Shown here: piece after piece, positions 1-8,261 of the stretch | How positions within the stretch are numbered: the stretch's first letter is position 1 | Layout of the letters: each line of letters opens with the position of its first letter | Source: Rhizobium sp. 007 | Lineage (GTDB): Bacteria > Pseudomonadota > Alphaproteobacteria > Rhizobiales > Rhizobiaceae | Direction: 5' to 3' | DNA: 64,000 bases | NCBI RefSeq assembly: GCF_015353075.1 | Contig: NZ_CP064187.1 | Coordinates: 744,001 to 808,000 of the forward strand | Made by a program: the position numbers and the translations under genes | The notes under the pieces: model-generated | Seen by the model: only the letters and a program-made list of their open reading frames with translations | Told to the model about the DNA's origin: nothing | The model's database searches: none

Positions 1-39
1 AGATATTTGAGTGCCCCGGGGGCTATCGGGTGCTGTGTC

Positions 40-966
40 ATGTCCTTTGACGACGATCGAAATGCCTTTTTCCGCAAACGCCGCGCTGTCCTCGCCGGTA
101 TCGCGGGTGCCCTCATGCTCCCCCGCGCCGCCTCCGCCTTTAATGTTCCGGATCAGCCGCGCCTGATCACCCACGACTATGCCAAGGTTCGCCGCCGCTT
201 CCGCACGAAGCTGCTGCAGAAGGGGCCCGCGCCGGACAAATACGAGGCATTGGCCACGCCGCCGGATGGCGAGCAGATATTCTACCGCTCGGGCGCTGGC
301 GGCGAGCTCGAACTGGCGGCCTGGGTCAGCAAATACAAGCGCGGGCACCACGCAAAGCCCGGCGTGCTTTTCCTTCATGGCGGCAATGCCATGGGTGCTG
401 GCCAGTGGCAGCTCCTGAAACCCTATGCCGAGGCGGGTTTCGTGGTGCTGATGCCGTCTGTCCGCGGTGAAAATGGCCAGATGGGCAATTTTTCCGGCTT
501 CTACGACGAGGTGGACGACGTTCTTGCCGCCGCCGACCGGCTGGCGCATCTGCCGGGTGTGGACCCAAGCCGGCTTTTTGTGGCGGGCCACAGCATCGGC
601 GGCACGCTGACTATGCTTGCCGCCATGAGCACGCACCGTTTCCGCGCCGCCGCCCCGATTTCCGGCAATCCGGACGCCTTCCGCTTCTTCAATCGCTACC
701 CGCAGGACATGCGCTTCGACGACGGCAACAAGCACGAATTCGAGGTCCGCTCGGCGCTCTGCTACGCGCAAAGCTTCAAGTGCCCCGTCCACGTCGTTCA
801 CGGCACGGAAGAGGATCAATTCAACGACCGTGCCGGCCTGCTCGCTGCCCGCGCCCGTGCGGCCGGTATCCGCATCGAGACCGATAGGGTGGCCGGCAAC
901 CACACCTCCGCGCTGCCGGCCGAGATCGAGCAAAGCATCCGTTTTTTCCGTGGGGTGGCCGCTTGA
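40..966 (+). CDS. Exported alpha/beta hydrolase (S9/dienelactone hydrolase-like)
   Basis: A 308-residue serine hydrolase of the alpha/beta fold. The N-terminus has KRRAVLAG followed by a hydrophobic stretch and an AASA cleavage-like site, so export (possibly Tat) is likely. The nucleophile elbow is GHSIGG with Ser about residue 185; an HGTEEDQF segment and a late AGNHTS segment offer the acidic and histidine members of the triad, and LFLHGGN supplies an oxyanion-hole motif. A TTG at base 7 would add eleven residues, but the ATG at 40 puts the charged n-region directly before the hydrophobic core, so I prefer it. The substrate cannot be told from the sequence. Confidence 0.8.
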   Translation: MSFDDDRNAFFRKRRAVLAGIAGALMLPRAASAFNVPDQPRLITHDYAKVRRRFRTKLLQKGPAPDKYEALATPPDGEQIFYRSGAGGELELAAWVSKYKRGHHAKPGVLFLHGGNAMGAGQWQLLKPYAEAGFVVLMPSVRGENGQMGNFSGFYDEVDDVLAAADRLAHLPGVDPSRLFVAGHSIGGTLTMLAAMSTHRFRAAAPISGNPDAFRFFNRYPQDMRFDDGNKHEFEVRSALCYAQSFKCPVHVVHGTEEDQFNDRAGLLAARARAAGIRIETDRVAGNHTSALPAEIEQSIRFFRGVAA

Positions 967-1007
967 ACGCGTCTTCAATTTTCGCCGCGACGGTCTATAT
1001 TGGACGC

Positions 1008-1229
1008 ATGATGGCGCAAATGGCAGACGAGATCATTCCGAACGACTTCCCGGAGCTGAAATCGCTCCTGATGGATCGCGATCCTCTATGCGCCATTTCC
1101 GCAAAGGAAGCCTTCGCCCTTTATGAGCGCAACTGGCGCTTTGTGGATGTTCGCAAGCTCACCGAACATGAAGCGCAGCTTGTGCGCGAACTGGCGACCG
1201 TCTACGGCCACGGCGTTGTGCTCGTGTGA
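1008..1229 (+). CDS. Small conserved-looking hypothetical protein
   Basis: A protein of about 73 residues rich in acidic and hydrophobic residues, with no signal peptide or membrane segment. It begins about 40 bases after the hydrolase stop. Start choice is uncertain: ATGs lie at 1008, 1011 and 1020, and a TTG at 963 overlaps the hydrolase stop. I recognise no domain. Its coding character (no rare codons, start right after the upstream stop) makes it more likely real than a chance frame, and it may be co-transcribed with the hydrolase. Confidence 0.55.
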   Translation: MMAQMADEIIPNDFPELKSLLMDRDPLCAISAKEAFALYERNWRFVDVRKLTEHEAQLVRELATVYGHGVVLV

Positions 1230-1346
1230 TGTCCAGTCTCGTGAAGCCGGCAAGTTTTCCGGTGCTGACGCCAGCTTCACGCCAGCCGCAAATGCCATCC
1301 TCCCGCCAGATATCGCTCCGCTGACAATGGATAAAAGGGTGGCTTT

Positions 1347-2153
1347 ATGGATTTTTCGCGCCGGGTGTTTCCCTTTGCCGGCCTTGCCGTGGCGGTCCTT
1401 GGCCTCAGCGGCTGCAACGTTCTTGTTCCTGATACGGGCGCGACCGACCCGGCCCGCTTCGTGCAGGAGACTTCGCCGGTCTTCTATGAGCCGCCGGGCG
1501 TTGATCCGCGCAAGGTAAGGGCGATCCCCGATCCGCCGGTGCCGCAGGTGCGCGATCTCTACTCGACGCAATTCAACCAGACCTACGGCCTGCCGGTCAC
1601 CAATCCGGTGAACGCCGCCTTGTACGGCGAGCTTCGCGATGGCGATTTCCTTTTGCCGGCCATTCCGGTCAGCCGCGTCAGCCCCGAGTATCTCCGTCAG
1701 GAAGTCGACTACCCGACGCAGGAGAAGCCGGGCACTGTCATCGTCGATACGCGCGCCCGCCATCTCTATCTCGTCGAGCCGAACGGTAAGGCGATCCGCT
1801 ACGGCGTCGGCATCGGCCGCGAAGGCTTCGCCTGGTCGGGCCGCGGCGTCATCCAGTGGAAGCAGAAATGGCCGCGCTGGACGCCGCCTGCCGAAATGGT
1901 CTCGCGCCAGCCGGATATCCGCCCCTTCTCGGCCGAAAACGGCGGCATGAATCCTGGCCTCGGAAATCCGCTCGGCGCCCGCGCCATGTACATCTTCAAC
2001 GACGGCCAGGATACGCTCTATCGCGTGCACGGCACACCGGATTGGCAATCGATCGGCAAGGCGACGTCGTCGGGCTGCGTGCGCATGCTCAACCAGGACG
2101 TCGTCGACCTTTACGACCGCGTTCCGGCCAAGGCCGAGATCGTTGTGATGTAG
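1347..2153 (+). CDS. Lipoprotein L,D-transpeptidase (YkuD family), copy 1
   Basis: A 268-residue periplasmic enzyme expected to form 3-3 peptidoglycan cross-links or attach proteins to peptidoglycan. The signal peptide ends in a lipobox (LGLSGC, Cys23). The C-terminal half is the YkuD catalytic domain, with the hallmark HGT segment (His about 228) and SSGCVRM (catalytic Cys about 244). AAAAGGGTGG precedes the ATG as ribosome-binding site. The next gene is a close paralogue, so the pair looks like a tandem duplication. Rhizobia usually carry many such enzymes; individual roles cannot be assigned here. Confidence 0.9.
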   Translation: MDFSRRVFPFAGLAVAVLGLSGCNVLVPDTGATDPARFVQETSPVFYEPPGVDPRKVRAIPDPPVPQVRDLYSTQFNQTYGLPVTNPVNAALYGELRDGDFLLPAIPVSRVSPEYLRQEVDYPTQEKPGTVIVDTRARHLYLVEPNGKAIRYGVGIGREGFAWSGRGVIQWKQKWPRWTPPAEMVSRQPDIRPFSAENGGMNPGLGNPLGARAMYIFNDGQDTLYRVHGTPDWQSIGKATSSGCVRMLNQDVVDLYDRVPAKAEIVVM

Positions 2154-2328
2154 CGGCGCAACAGGGCAGGCGATATCGTCTGTCCGCACGGGGACACGAC
2201 TTCGTGAGGGTATGGTTTATTTGGCAGCGGCAGATAGATTTCCGACTCGTCACCGGCGTTGAATGAACCAACCGGGGTGCGTGCCGCATGCCGGCTCTCC
2301 CCGCGACAGAAGGAAATCCGTCCCGCGC

Positions 2329-3042
2329 ATGAGTCTCGAAAAATCTCTCTCCCGCCGCAACTTTCTCTCCTTTTCGGCTTTGACGGCGGCCTCCGCGCTC
2401 GCTGGCTGCGCTTCCACGTCGGCACCGAGCGTCCAGCCCGTCGGTTTCCGTTTCCCACGCCCTTTCGAGACGACGCCCGCTCCCACGGATGCCGAGCTTG
2501 AGGTGATATACGGTCCCATCGAGGACGGCGGCTTCCTGATCCCCGCCGTCCCCTACCAGCAGATCGATCCGCGCTACTATCGCCAGCAGGTCATCGACCC
2601 GACAGGCGAGCGTCCAGGCACGATCGTCGTCGATACGCCGTCGCGCTTCCTTTATCTCGTCCAGCCGGGCGGGACAGCGATGCGCTACGGCGTCGGCATC
2701 GGACGCGAAGGCTTTGCCTGGTCTGGCAACGGCGTCATCCAATGGAAGCAGAAGTGGCCGCGCTGGAAGCCGCCGAATGAGATGGTTGCCCGCCAGCCGG
2801 AACTCGCAAAGTATTCGATCGAACGCGGCGGCATGGAGCCTGGCCTGCTGAACCCGCTCGGCGCGCGCGCGCTCTATATCTTCTCGAATGGCGAGGATAC
2901 GCTCTACCGCCTGCACGGCAATCCGGAATGGCGGTCGATCGGCAAGGCCGTTTCGTCCGGCTGCGTCCGCCTGCTGAACCAGGATATCATCGATCTCTAC
3001 GACCGCGTGCCGAACAAGACGCCGATCGTCGTCTGGCAGTGA
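2329..3042 (+). CDS. Lipoprotein L,D-transpeptidase (YkuD family), copy 2
   Basis: A 237-residue paralogue of the preceding gene. The N-terminus reads SRRNFLS and then a hydrophobic run ending LAGC (Cys27), so it appears to be a Tat-exported lipoprotein, whereas copy 1 has no such twin-arginine motif. The catalytic region has HGNPEW (His about 196) and SSGCVRL (Cys about 212). The segment from YGVGIGREGFAWSG through the tryptophan-rich KWPRW stretch is nearly the same in both copies. An in-frame ATG at 2263 would add 22 residues before the twin arginine; I chose 2329. A strong terminator hairpin follows. Confidence 0.9.
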   Translation: MSLEKSLSRRNFLSFSALTAASALAGCASTSAPSVQPVGFRFPRPFETTPAPTDAELEVIYGPIEDGGFLIPAVPYQQIDPRYYRQQVIDPTGERPGTIVVDTPSRFLYLVQPGGTAMRYGVGIGREGFAWSGNGVIQWKQKWPRWKPPNEMVARQPELAKYSIERGGMEPGLLNPLGARALYIFSNGEDTLYRLHGNPEWRSIGKAVSSGCVRLLNQDIIDLYDRVPNKTPIVVWQ

Positions 3043-3053
3043 TGAATGAACTC

Positions 3054-3084
3054 GACTTCCTTCCGATCGGAAGGAAGTCTTTCT
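3054..3084. terminator. Hairpin terminator between convergent genes
   Basis: An 11-base perfect stem, GACTTCCTTCC and GGAAGGAAGTC around a GATC loop, followed by TTTCT. It lies between the second L,D-transpeptidase and the convergent SleB gene and could serve both. Confidence 0.75.
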
Positions 3085-3092
3085 GATCGGCC

Positions 3093-3965
3093 TCAGCCGC
3101 CCGCCGGCAGATGGCCGGCAGCGAGTCCTGCGCTGTTGTAGGCGGGGCGGGGCGTCGGCAGTGCGATTGGCGATCCTTCCGGCGGCATGACCGTGCCTGG
3201 AGTCGTCGATGCCGGGGGAGCGGCCGGAATGGCGGAGGTCGTGGTGGCATCCGGTATCGATGCCACATCGGGCATGGCCCTCGGGATTGGCCCCTTCTCC
3301 GGGAGCAACACGTCGATTTGTGTGGAAGTCGCGAACGGCTGCACGCCTGCGAACTGAACCGGACCCGATAGCCGCGGGTCGGAAACGTAGTTCATTGCGA
3401 CGTCATAGGCCGGCAGAGGTGCCGGCGTTTGCAAGGCTCCGTCCCTGCCGCGCTTTTCATAAAAGACGTTGCCGCCGGCCTCGACGACATAATGCATGTT
3501 GCGATAGGGGAATTTCAGGCCGTCGGTGTGGAAAAACATGGCGTTCTGCACGCCGGGATGCCGTTCCCCGCGCAAGATTCCGTCCACGGCGGAATCAAGT
3601 TCCGGTCCGGCCTTCGGGTCGACGACCCTGGTCATGACGCCGGGCGCGAACTGCTTTTCCTGCGCTACGACCTCGCAAATCGTGTCGGGATAGGCGGGCG
3701 ATGTGAGCCGGTTCATTACCACGGTTCCGACCGCCATATAGCCATCGCGATCCGAGTGTTCGGATTCGAAATACATGGCGCGCTTCAGACAATCGCGGTC
3801 CCGTGCCGTGTAATTATAAGTCACTTTGGCTGATGCTGGTTTCGCGGTGGAAGAAGGACGTGCAGTCGGCGGTGGCGCCTTGGCGGCCGTCGTGCACCCT
3901 GTTGCAGCCAGTCCGGCGAAGAGAATCCCGGAGATGGTTTTGCCCAATGCGTATCGCGCCCTCAA
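3093..3965 (-). CDS. Cell wall hydrolase, SleB/Hydrolase_2 family lipoprotein
   Basis: A 290-residue putative peptidoglycan amidase/hydrolase. The signal peptide ends AATGC, a lipobox, giving a membrane-anchored periplasmic protein. The Hydrolase_2 core covers about residues 50-170, with the conserved RAMYFESE, AVGTVVMNR, YPDTICEVV and FSH-like FFHTDG segments typical of SleB-type enzymes outside spore formers. The last 110 residues are proline- and threonine-rich and probably a flexible tail. It converges on the L,D-transpeptidase pair, so this end of the window is devoted to envelope remodelling. Confidence 0.85.
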   Translation of the reverse strand: MRARYALGKTISGILFAGLAATGCTTAAKAPPPTARPSSTAKPASAKVTYNYTARDRDCLKRAMYFESEHSDRDGYMAVGTVVMNRLTSPAYPDTICEVVAQEKQFAPGVMTRVVDPKAGPELDSAVDGILRGERHPGVQNAMFFHTDGLKFPYRNMHYVVEAGGNVFYEKRGRDGALQTPAPLPAYDVAMNYVSDPRLSGPVQFAGVQPFATSTQIDVLLPEKGPIPRAMPDVASIPDATTTSAIPAAPPASTTPGTVMPPEGSPIALPTPRPAYNSAGLAAGHLPAGG

Positions 3966-4114
3966 CGGCCGGTGCCTCCTATTGTGATAGTTCAGCCCAA
4001 ATCACGTCGCGAAAACGTTTTACCTCACGTTCGTAAATATTCCAAACACATTTCGTGATTTAGGAAAAATCCTTATATTTCAAAGGGAAGATGAGGTCTC
4101 CAGCGGCTGATTCG

Positions 4115-5080
4115 CTAGGCGGCCGCCCTGGAAATGCCCATCCGGCAGCCGGATGCTTCGAGTGCAGCGCTGGCAACGTCGATGAAGAGCCGGCGGAACC
4201 AGACGGAGCGTCCGTCCGCCCGGTCGACGCGGCGGTAAAGCATGGTGACCGGTTCGGCAGGCAGCGGGATTGGCGGCACTGAAACCGTTAGCCCATGCAA
4301 TTGCGCCATGCAGCGGGCGATCGATTCCGGGATCGTCGCGATCGCCGGCATCGCCCGCAGCGCCGTCGGCAAGGCGGAAAAGCGGGGCACGGTGGCCACC
4401 ACCTGCCTGCTGTGCCCCAAGCGGGCAAGCGCGATATCGACATTGGTCGAGCCATTGCTGCCTTCGAACGAGACGCCGACATGGTCTGCCTTGGCGAAGT
4501 CCTCAAGGGTCAGCGGGGTCTTCAACCTGAGCTGCTTCTGATCGTAGATCGAGATCGAACACTGGTCGAAGAGCGGATCGCGGATATGCCAGGAAGCGGG
4601 CTCGTCGTGGATCGAGACACTGAAATCATAGGCGCCCTCGTCGAGCAGGCGTGCGGCGTCGCGTTTGTGGAAAGCCACACCGACCAGCCGGGCGCCCGGC
4701 GCCAGTTCCCGCAGGCGCGCCGCGAGCGGACCGAAGAAGGCTGATTCGAGATTGTCGCACAGGCCGATGCGGAATTCGCCCTTCCAGCTGGCGGGGTCAA
4801 AGGCGGCGGGCGGGCGGATGGCCCGCTCGATGCCGGAAAGCGCATCCTCGATTGCCGGCGCGATGGCAAGCGCGCGCGGCGTCGGTTGCAGGCCGCGTCC
4901 GACGCGGACGAACAATTCGTCGTCGAGTGCTTCGCGCAGCCGCCGCAGCGCCGCCGAAAGTCCCGGCTGGCCAAGCAGCAGCCGCTCGGCCGCGCGGCTG
5001 ACATTGCGTTCTTGCATCAGCACGGAAAAGGCCAGCAGGAGGTTCAGGTCGATTTTCCGAAGGATCGCGTCATTCATCAT
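4115..5080 (-). CDS. LysR-family transcriptional regulator
   Basis: A 321-residue regulator with an N-terminal winged helix (RKIDLNLLLAFSVLMQERNV, then the SRAAERL and QPGLSAALRRL recognition region) and a C-terminal periplasmic-binding-like effector domain. It is divergent from the MFS transporter gene with about 115 bases between the starts, the standard arrangement for a LysR regulator controlling its neighbour. An ATG at 5077 is an alternative start. The inducer is unknown. Confidence 0.88.
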   Translation of the reverse strand: MMNDAILRKIDLNLLLAFSVLMQERNVSRAAERLLLGQPGLSAALRRLREALDDELFVRVGRGLQPTPRALAIAPAIEDALSGIERAIRPPAAFDPASWKGEFRIGLCDNLESAFFGPLAARLRELAPGARLVGVAFHKRDAARLLDEGAYDFSVSIHDEPASWHIRDPLFDQCSISIYDQKQLRLKTPLTLEDFAKADHVGVSFEGSNGSTNVDIALARLGHSRQVVATVPRFSALPTALRAMPAIATIPESIARCMAQLHGLTVSVPPIPLPAEPVTMLYRRVDRADGRSVWFRRLFIDVASAALEASGCRMGISRAAA

Positions 5081-5196
5081 TATCAGTAATACCTGGCATG
5101 GTTACTATCAATTTGCAATAGGATTCGGAGATGATCATTTTCTCGATCCTCTGCCGCTTCCTCCCAACCAGCGCGGCAGCAAAAGGAACGATCTCG

Positions 5197-6597
5197 ATGA
5201 CTCTCACACAATCTCGAAGAGGGGCGGGGCTGGCATTGCTGTTGCTCTGCGCCGCCAATTTCCTTGACGCCATGGACGTTTCGACCATCGGCGTCGCGCT
5301 TCCCGCCATTCAGGCCGAACTCGGCATGCAGGCAACTTCGCTGCAATGGGCCGTCAGCGCCTATGTCCTCGGCTACGGCGGCTTCCTGCTGCTCGGCGGT
5401 CGCGTTGCCGACGTTTTCGGCCACCGCCGCGTCTTTCTCTGGTCGCTTGCCGTCTTTGCAGCTGCGAGTATCGCGGGCGGCTTTGTCGACAGCGGGCCGA
5501 CGCTGATTGCCGCCCGTCTGATCAAGGGCATCGCCGCGGCCTTCACTGCACCGGCCGCTTTGGCGCTTCTGCTTTCCGTCTTCGGAGAGGGCAGCGCCCG
5601 CGCCAAGGCGCTCGGGGTCTTCTCCTCCACCGGCGCCGCCGGCTTCGTGCTTGGCATGGTGCTCGGCGGTGCGGCCACCATTTTCAGCTGGCGGGCGACA
5701 CTCGTCATGGGCGCTCCGGTGGCGATCCTCACGCTGGCGATCGCGCCATTCGTCCTGCCCGCAGACGAGCGCCGGGGAGCCGGCCGTCCGCGCTTTGACT
5801 GGGCAGGCGCCTTGACCATCACCCCCGGCCTGCTGCTCTTCGTCTTCGGCATCACCAACGCCGCAGCCGACGGCTGGAGCGCCTTTCCCACCTGGGGCGC
5901 ACTGACTGCGGCCGCCGTCCTGATCCTGCTCTTCCTTGCCGTTGAGGCCCGACATGCCGATCCGATGGTGCCGCTTGCGATGTTCCGCCGGGCAAAACTC
6001 AGCCATGCCAATGCCGTCGCCGCCCTTTTCCAGGGCGTCTATGTCGGCTTCCAGTTCATCGCGACGCTCTATTACCAGAACGAGCTCGGCTGGTCGGCCT
6101 TCAGCACCGGCTTCTGCTTCGCTTTAGGCGGCGTCTTCGTCATGTTCCTGGCGCCACGCTTTGCCGCGATCGCGCAGAACCGCGGCACCACGGGCCTCAT
6201 GGCGCTCGGCGTGGCGCTGCAGGCAGCAAGCTATATCTTCTGGGTCGCGGCTGTCGGTGACATCAATCCGATCCTGCTCGTCGTCCTGTCGCAGGTCCCG
6301 CTCGGCCTCGGTTACGCGCTGACCTATCCCTCCGTTCAGGTCGCGGCACTCGCTGATGTCGAGGAAGACAAATCGGGCCTGGCCTCCGGCATGCTCTTTG
6401 CCGCCTTCCAGATCGGCGGCGGCATCGTGCTCGCGGCCGCCTCCGCGGTCTTCGGCGCGGCGCCGTCCTTCGGCTGGGATCCTTATGTGGCAGGCGTCGC
6501 CTTCACGGCGTTGCTTGCCGTTGCGGTCGTGCTTCTCGCCGCCATCGGTCCGAGGACGTCGCCGTTGCGCGCCGCAGCCTATCAGGCCGCCGAGTAA
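5197..6597 (+). CDS. MFS multidrug efflux transporter (DHA2-like)
   Basis: A 466-residue integral membrane transporter of the major facilitator superfamily with about 14 hydrophobic segments, as in DHA2 drug:H+ antiporters. The N-terminus shows FLDAMDVSTIGVALPAIQ, and the loop after helix 2 has GGRVADVFGHRR, the motif A region. The ATG at 5197 has AAAGGA about eight bases upstream; an upstream in-frame ATG at 5131 would add a non-membrane leader and is less likely. It is divergent from a LysR gene that probably regulates it. Substrate unknown. Confidence 0.87.
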   Translation: MTLTQSRRGAGLALLLLCAANFLDAMDVSTIGVALPAIQAELGMQATSLQWAVSAYVLGYGGFLLLGGRVADVFGHRRVFLWSLAVFAAASIAGGFVDSGPTLIAARLIKGIAAAFTAPAALALLLSVFGEGSARAKALGVFSSTGAAGFVLGMVLGGAATIFSWRATLVMGAPVAILTLAIAPFVLPADERRGAGRPRFDWAGALTITPGLLLFVFGITNAAADGWSAFPTWGALTAAAVLILLFLAVEARHADPMVPLAMFRRAKLSHANAVAALFQGVYVGFQFIATLYYQNELGWSAFSTGFCFALGGVFVMFLAPRFAAIAQNRGTTGLMALGVALQAASYIFWVAAVGDINPILLVVLSQVPLGLGYALTYPSVQVAALADVEEDKSGLASGMLFAAFQIGGGIVLAAASAVFGAAPSFGWDPYVAGVAFTALLAVAVVLLAAIGPRTSPLRAAAYQAAE

Positions 6598-6608
6598 AAT
6601 CTGCGAAC

Positions 6609-6635
6609 GCCCGCGCTTAAAGGCGCGGGCGATTT
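6609..6635. terminator. Terminator hairpin between MFS gene and ohrR
   Basis: Stem GCCCGCGC and GCGCGGGC with a TTAAAG loop, followed by GATTTCT. It separates two convergent genes. Confidence 0.65.
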
Positions 6636-6636
6636 C

Positions 6637-7104
6637 TCACACGGCTGCATTCAGGTTCCCGCGCAGCTTCTGCAAAGATCCGCGGATTTCCGCCATTTCC
6701 TCGAGCGTGCAGCCGGCCGCCTGGCCGATGGCCGTCATGATCGTTGCCGCCTCGCTCTTCATCGACCGGCCCTTCGGCGTCAGCGAAACGATCACCTGCC
6801 GCTCGTCGCGTGCGTCCCGGGTGCGCTTGATCAGCCCGGTCTGCTCCAGCCGCTTGAGCAGCGGCGAGAGCGTGCCCGAATCGAGGTCGAGCTGCTCGCC
6901 GATCGTCTTCACCGGAAGTTCGGCTTTTTCCCAGAGCACGAGCATCACCAGATATTGCGGATAGGTGAGGCCGACCTTGTCGAGGATCGGCTTGTAGGCG
7001 CGCGTGAAGGCATGCGCCGTCGCGTAGACCGCGAAACAGAGCTGTTTCTCCAGCCGCCTCTCCTCTTGCGGGATTTCCATCGTCTTTGCCATCTGCGCTT
7101 TCAT
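6637..7104 (-). CDS. ohrR: OhrR, organic-peroxide-sensing MarR repressor
   Basis: A 155-residue MarR-family repressor. The sensing cysteine lies in EKQLCFAVYATAHAF (Cys23) near the N-terminus, matching the peroxide-reactive cysteine of OhrR, and a second cysteine near residue 134 (AAGCTLEE) fits the two-cysteine OhrR type. The winged helix is in TIGEQLDLDSGTLSPLLKRL and the DERQ wing. The start at 7104 is supported by AAAGGA eight bases upstream. It is divergent from ohr with an operator between them. In this family, oxidation by organic hydroperoxide releases the DNA and induces ohr. Confidence 0.92.
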   Translation of the reverse strand: MKAQMAKTMEIPQEERRLEKQLCFAVYATAHAFTRAYKPILDKVGLTYPQYLVMLVLWEKAELPVKTIGEQLDLDSGTLSPLLKRLEQTGLIKRTRDARDERQVIVSLTPKGRSMKSEAATIMTAIGQAAGCTLEEMAEIRGSLQKLRGNLNAAV

Positions 7105-7169
7105 GGTCCTGTTCCTTTGAGGTGCAATTCTCCTCTTTTCAGATTCCGAATGCAATTTGCGAAATTCAC

Positions 7170-7198
7170 TTGCGTACAATTTAATTGTGCAATATATG
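7170..7198 (+). promoter_or_regulatory. ohr promoter with OhrR operator in the spacer
   Basis: The inverted repeat ACAATTTAATTGT (7176-7188) is perfect around one central base. It fills the spacer between a -35-like TTGCGT (7170-7175) and a -10-like TATATG (7193-7198). OhrR bound here would block ohr transcription. A looser AATTTGCGAAATT lies just upstream. Confidence 0.75.
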
Positions 7199-7228
7199 AA
7201 ATCCAGCCCCAACGCAAAGGAGACTGAC

Positions 7229-7651
7229 ATGCCTATCCTCTATACGACCCAAGCTTCCGCCACCGGTGGCCGCGCAGGCCGCGCCGTTTCCGAAAACGGC
7301 GTTCTCGACGTGACGTTGACTGTTCCGAAGGAACTCGGCGGCGATGGCGCCACCGGCACCAATCCCGAACAGCTCTTCGCGGCCGGCTATTCCGCGTGCT
7401 TCCTCGGTGCCTTGAAATTTGTCGCGGGCCAGCAGAAGGTCAAGATTCCGGAAGACACGACGGTTTCCGCCAAGGTCGGCATTGGTCCGCGTGAAGACGG
7501 CACGGGCTTCGGCATCGACGTGGCGCTCACCGTCAATATCCCCGGCCTGGATAAGGCCGAGGCTGAAAAGCTCGCCGCCGCCGCCCACATCGTCTGCCCC
7601 TACAGCCACGCCATGCGCACCTCGACCGAAGTTCCGGTCACGGTGGCCTGA
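7229..7651 (+). CDS. ohr: Ohr, organic hydroperoxide resistance peroxidase
   Basis: A 140-residue OsmC/Ohr-family thiol peroxidase, the family's usual length. It reduces organic hydroperoxides with a cysteine pair seen here as GYSACFLGAL (Cys57) and HIVCPYSHAMR (Cys123). The N-terminal segment LYTTQASATGGRAGRA is typical of Ohr rather than OsmC. A strong AAAGGAG precedes the ATG at 7229. It is divergent from ohrR, and a palindromic repeat directly follows the stop codon. Confidence 0.95.
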   Translation: MPILYTTQASATGGRAGRAVSENGVLDVTLTVPKELGGDGATGTNPEQLFAAGYSACFLGALKFVAGQQKVKIPEDTTVSAKVGIGPREDGTGFGIDVALTVNIPGLDKAEAEKLAAAAHIVCPYSHAMRTSTEVPVTVA

Positions 7652-7658
7652 TGCGGAA

Positions 7659-7800
7659 TCACCTTCTCCCCGCCGGGGAGAAGGTGGCCCGAAGGGCCGG
7701 GATGAGGGAGCGACACGGCAAATGTCGTCTTCGCTTTTGCCTCAGACGCTCGCTCATGGCGTTCTCATCGCCTCGGCTTCGCTCCGGCACTTCTCCCCAG
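7659..7800. repeat. Palindromic intergenic repeat (family C), copy 1
   Basis: CACCTTCTCCCC and GGGGAGAAGGTG form a perfect hairpin directly after ohr, followed by GCCCGAAGGGC and a GATGAGGG motif; a CTTCTCCCC fragment recurs near 7790. A second copy lies after katE at 31468. It may stabilise or end the ohr transcript. I see no gene between it and the antitoxin gene. Confidence 0.75.
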
Positions 7801-7837
7801 CTGCGGAAAGGAAACAAGCGGCACCCTTTTCATCTGA

Positions 7838-7854
7838 AATATAATCGCTATATT
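7838..7854 (+). promoter_or_regulatory. Promoter and inverted repeat of the toxin-antitoxin operon
   Basis: A TATAAT -10 element (7840-7845) overlaps the inverted repeat AATATA-N5-TATATT about 20 bases before the antitoxin start. The AT-rich site in a GC-rich genome fits an operator for autorepression by the antitoxin. Confidence 0.5.
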
Positions 7855-7871
7855 ATTTCCAAGGAAAGGAT

Positions 7872-8261
7872 ATGCCGATGACCTCGTTGCATCTTCAGGA
7901 CAGCCGCCGGACATCCGAAGCCGCGGTGATCACCAAGGCGGCGGTCAATGCCGCAGACCGGCTCGGCATCAGCGCCCGCGTGCTTGCCGTCGTTCTCGGC
8001 GTATCGGAAGCCACTGTCTCGCGCATGAAGCGGCAGGATCATCTTCTGGAGCCTGGCAGCAAGTCCTTTGAGCTCGCTGTCCTGCTTGTCCGTCTCTTCC
8101 GCTCGCTGGATGCGATCGTCGGCGGCGACGAGGCGGTTGCCAGGCAATGGTTGCGCAACGCCAATACCGCGCTCGGTGCCGCACCGCTTGAAAAGATCGC
8201 CAGCATTTCCGGATTGACCGATGTCCTTGCCTATCTGGACGCCCGCCGCGCTCTCGTCTGA
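7872..8261 (+). CDS. Xre/MbcA/ParS-type antitoxin of a RES-Xre pair
   Basis: A 129-residue protein with an N-terminal helix-turn-helix-like region (RVLAVVLGVSEATVSRMKRQ) and a C-terminal MbcA/ParS/Xre toxin-binding domain (VRLFRSLDAIVGGDEAVARQ, then WLRNANTALGAAPLEKI). This WL..PN..L..PL pattern is the hallmark of antitoxins partnered with RES toxins. AAGGAAAGG is the ribosome-binding site. Its last 41 bases overlap the toxin gene, so the two are co-translated. It probably neutralises the RES enzyme and represses the operon. Confidence 0.9.
   Translation: MPMTSLHLQDSRRTSEAAVITKAAVNAADRLGISARVLAVVLGVSEATVSRMKRQDHLLEPGSKSFELAVLLVRLFRSLDAIVGGDEAVARQWLRNANTALGAAPLEKIASISGLTDVLAYLDARRALV

Noticed and set aside
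1086..2916. Long minus-strand frames across the L,D-transpeptidase genes
   Set aside because: Both plus-strand genes have lipoboxes and catalytic motifs; the minus frames do not.
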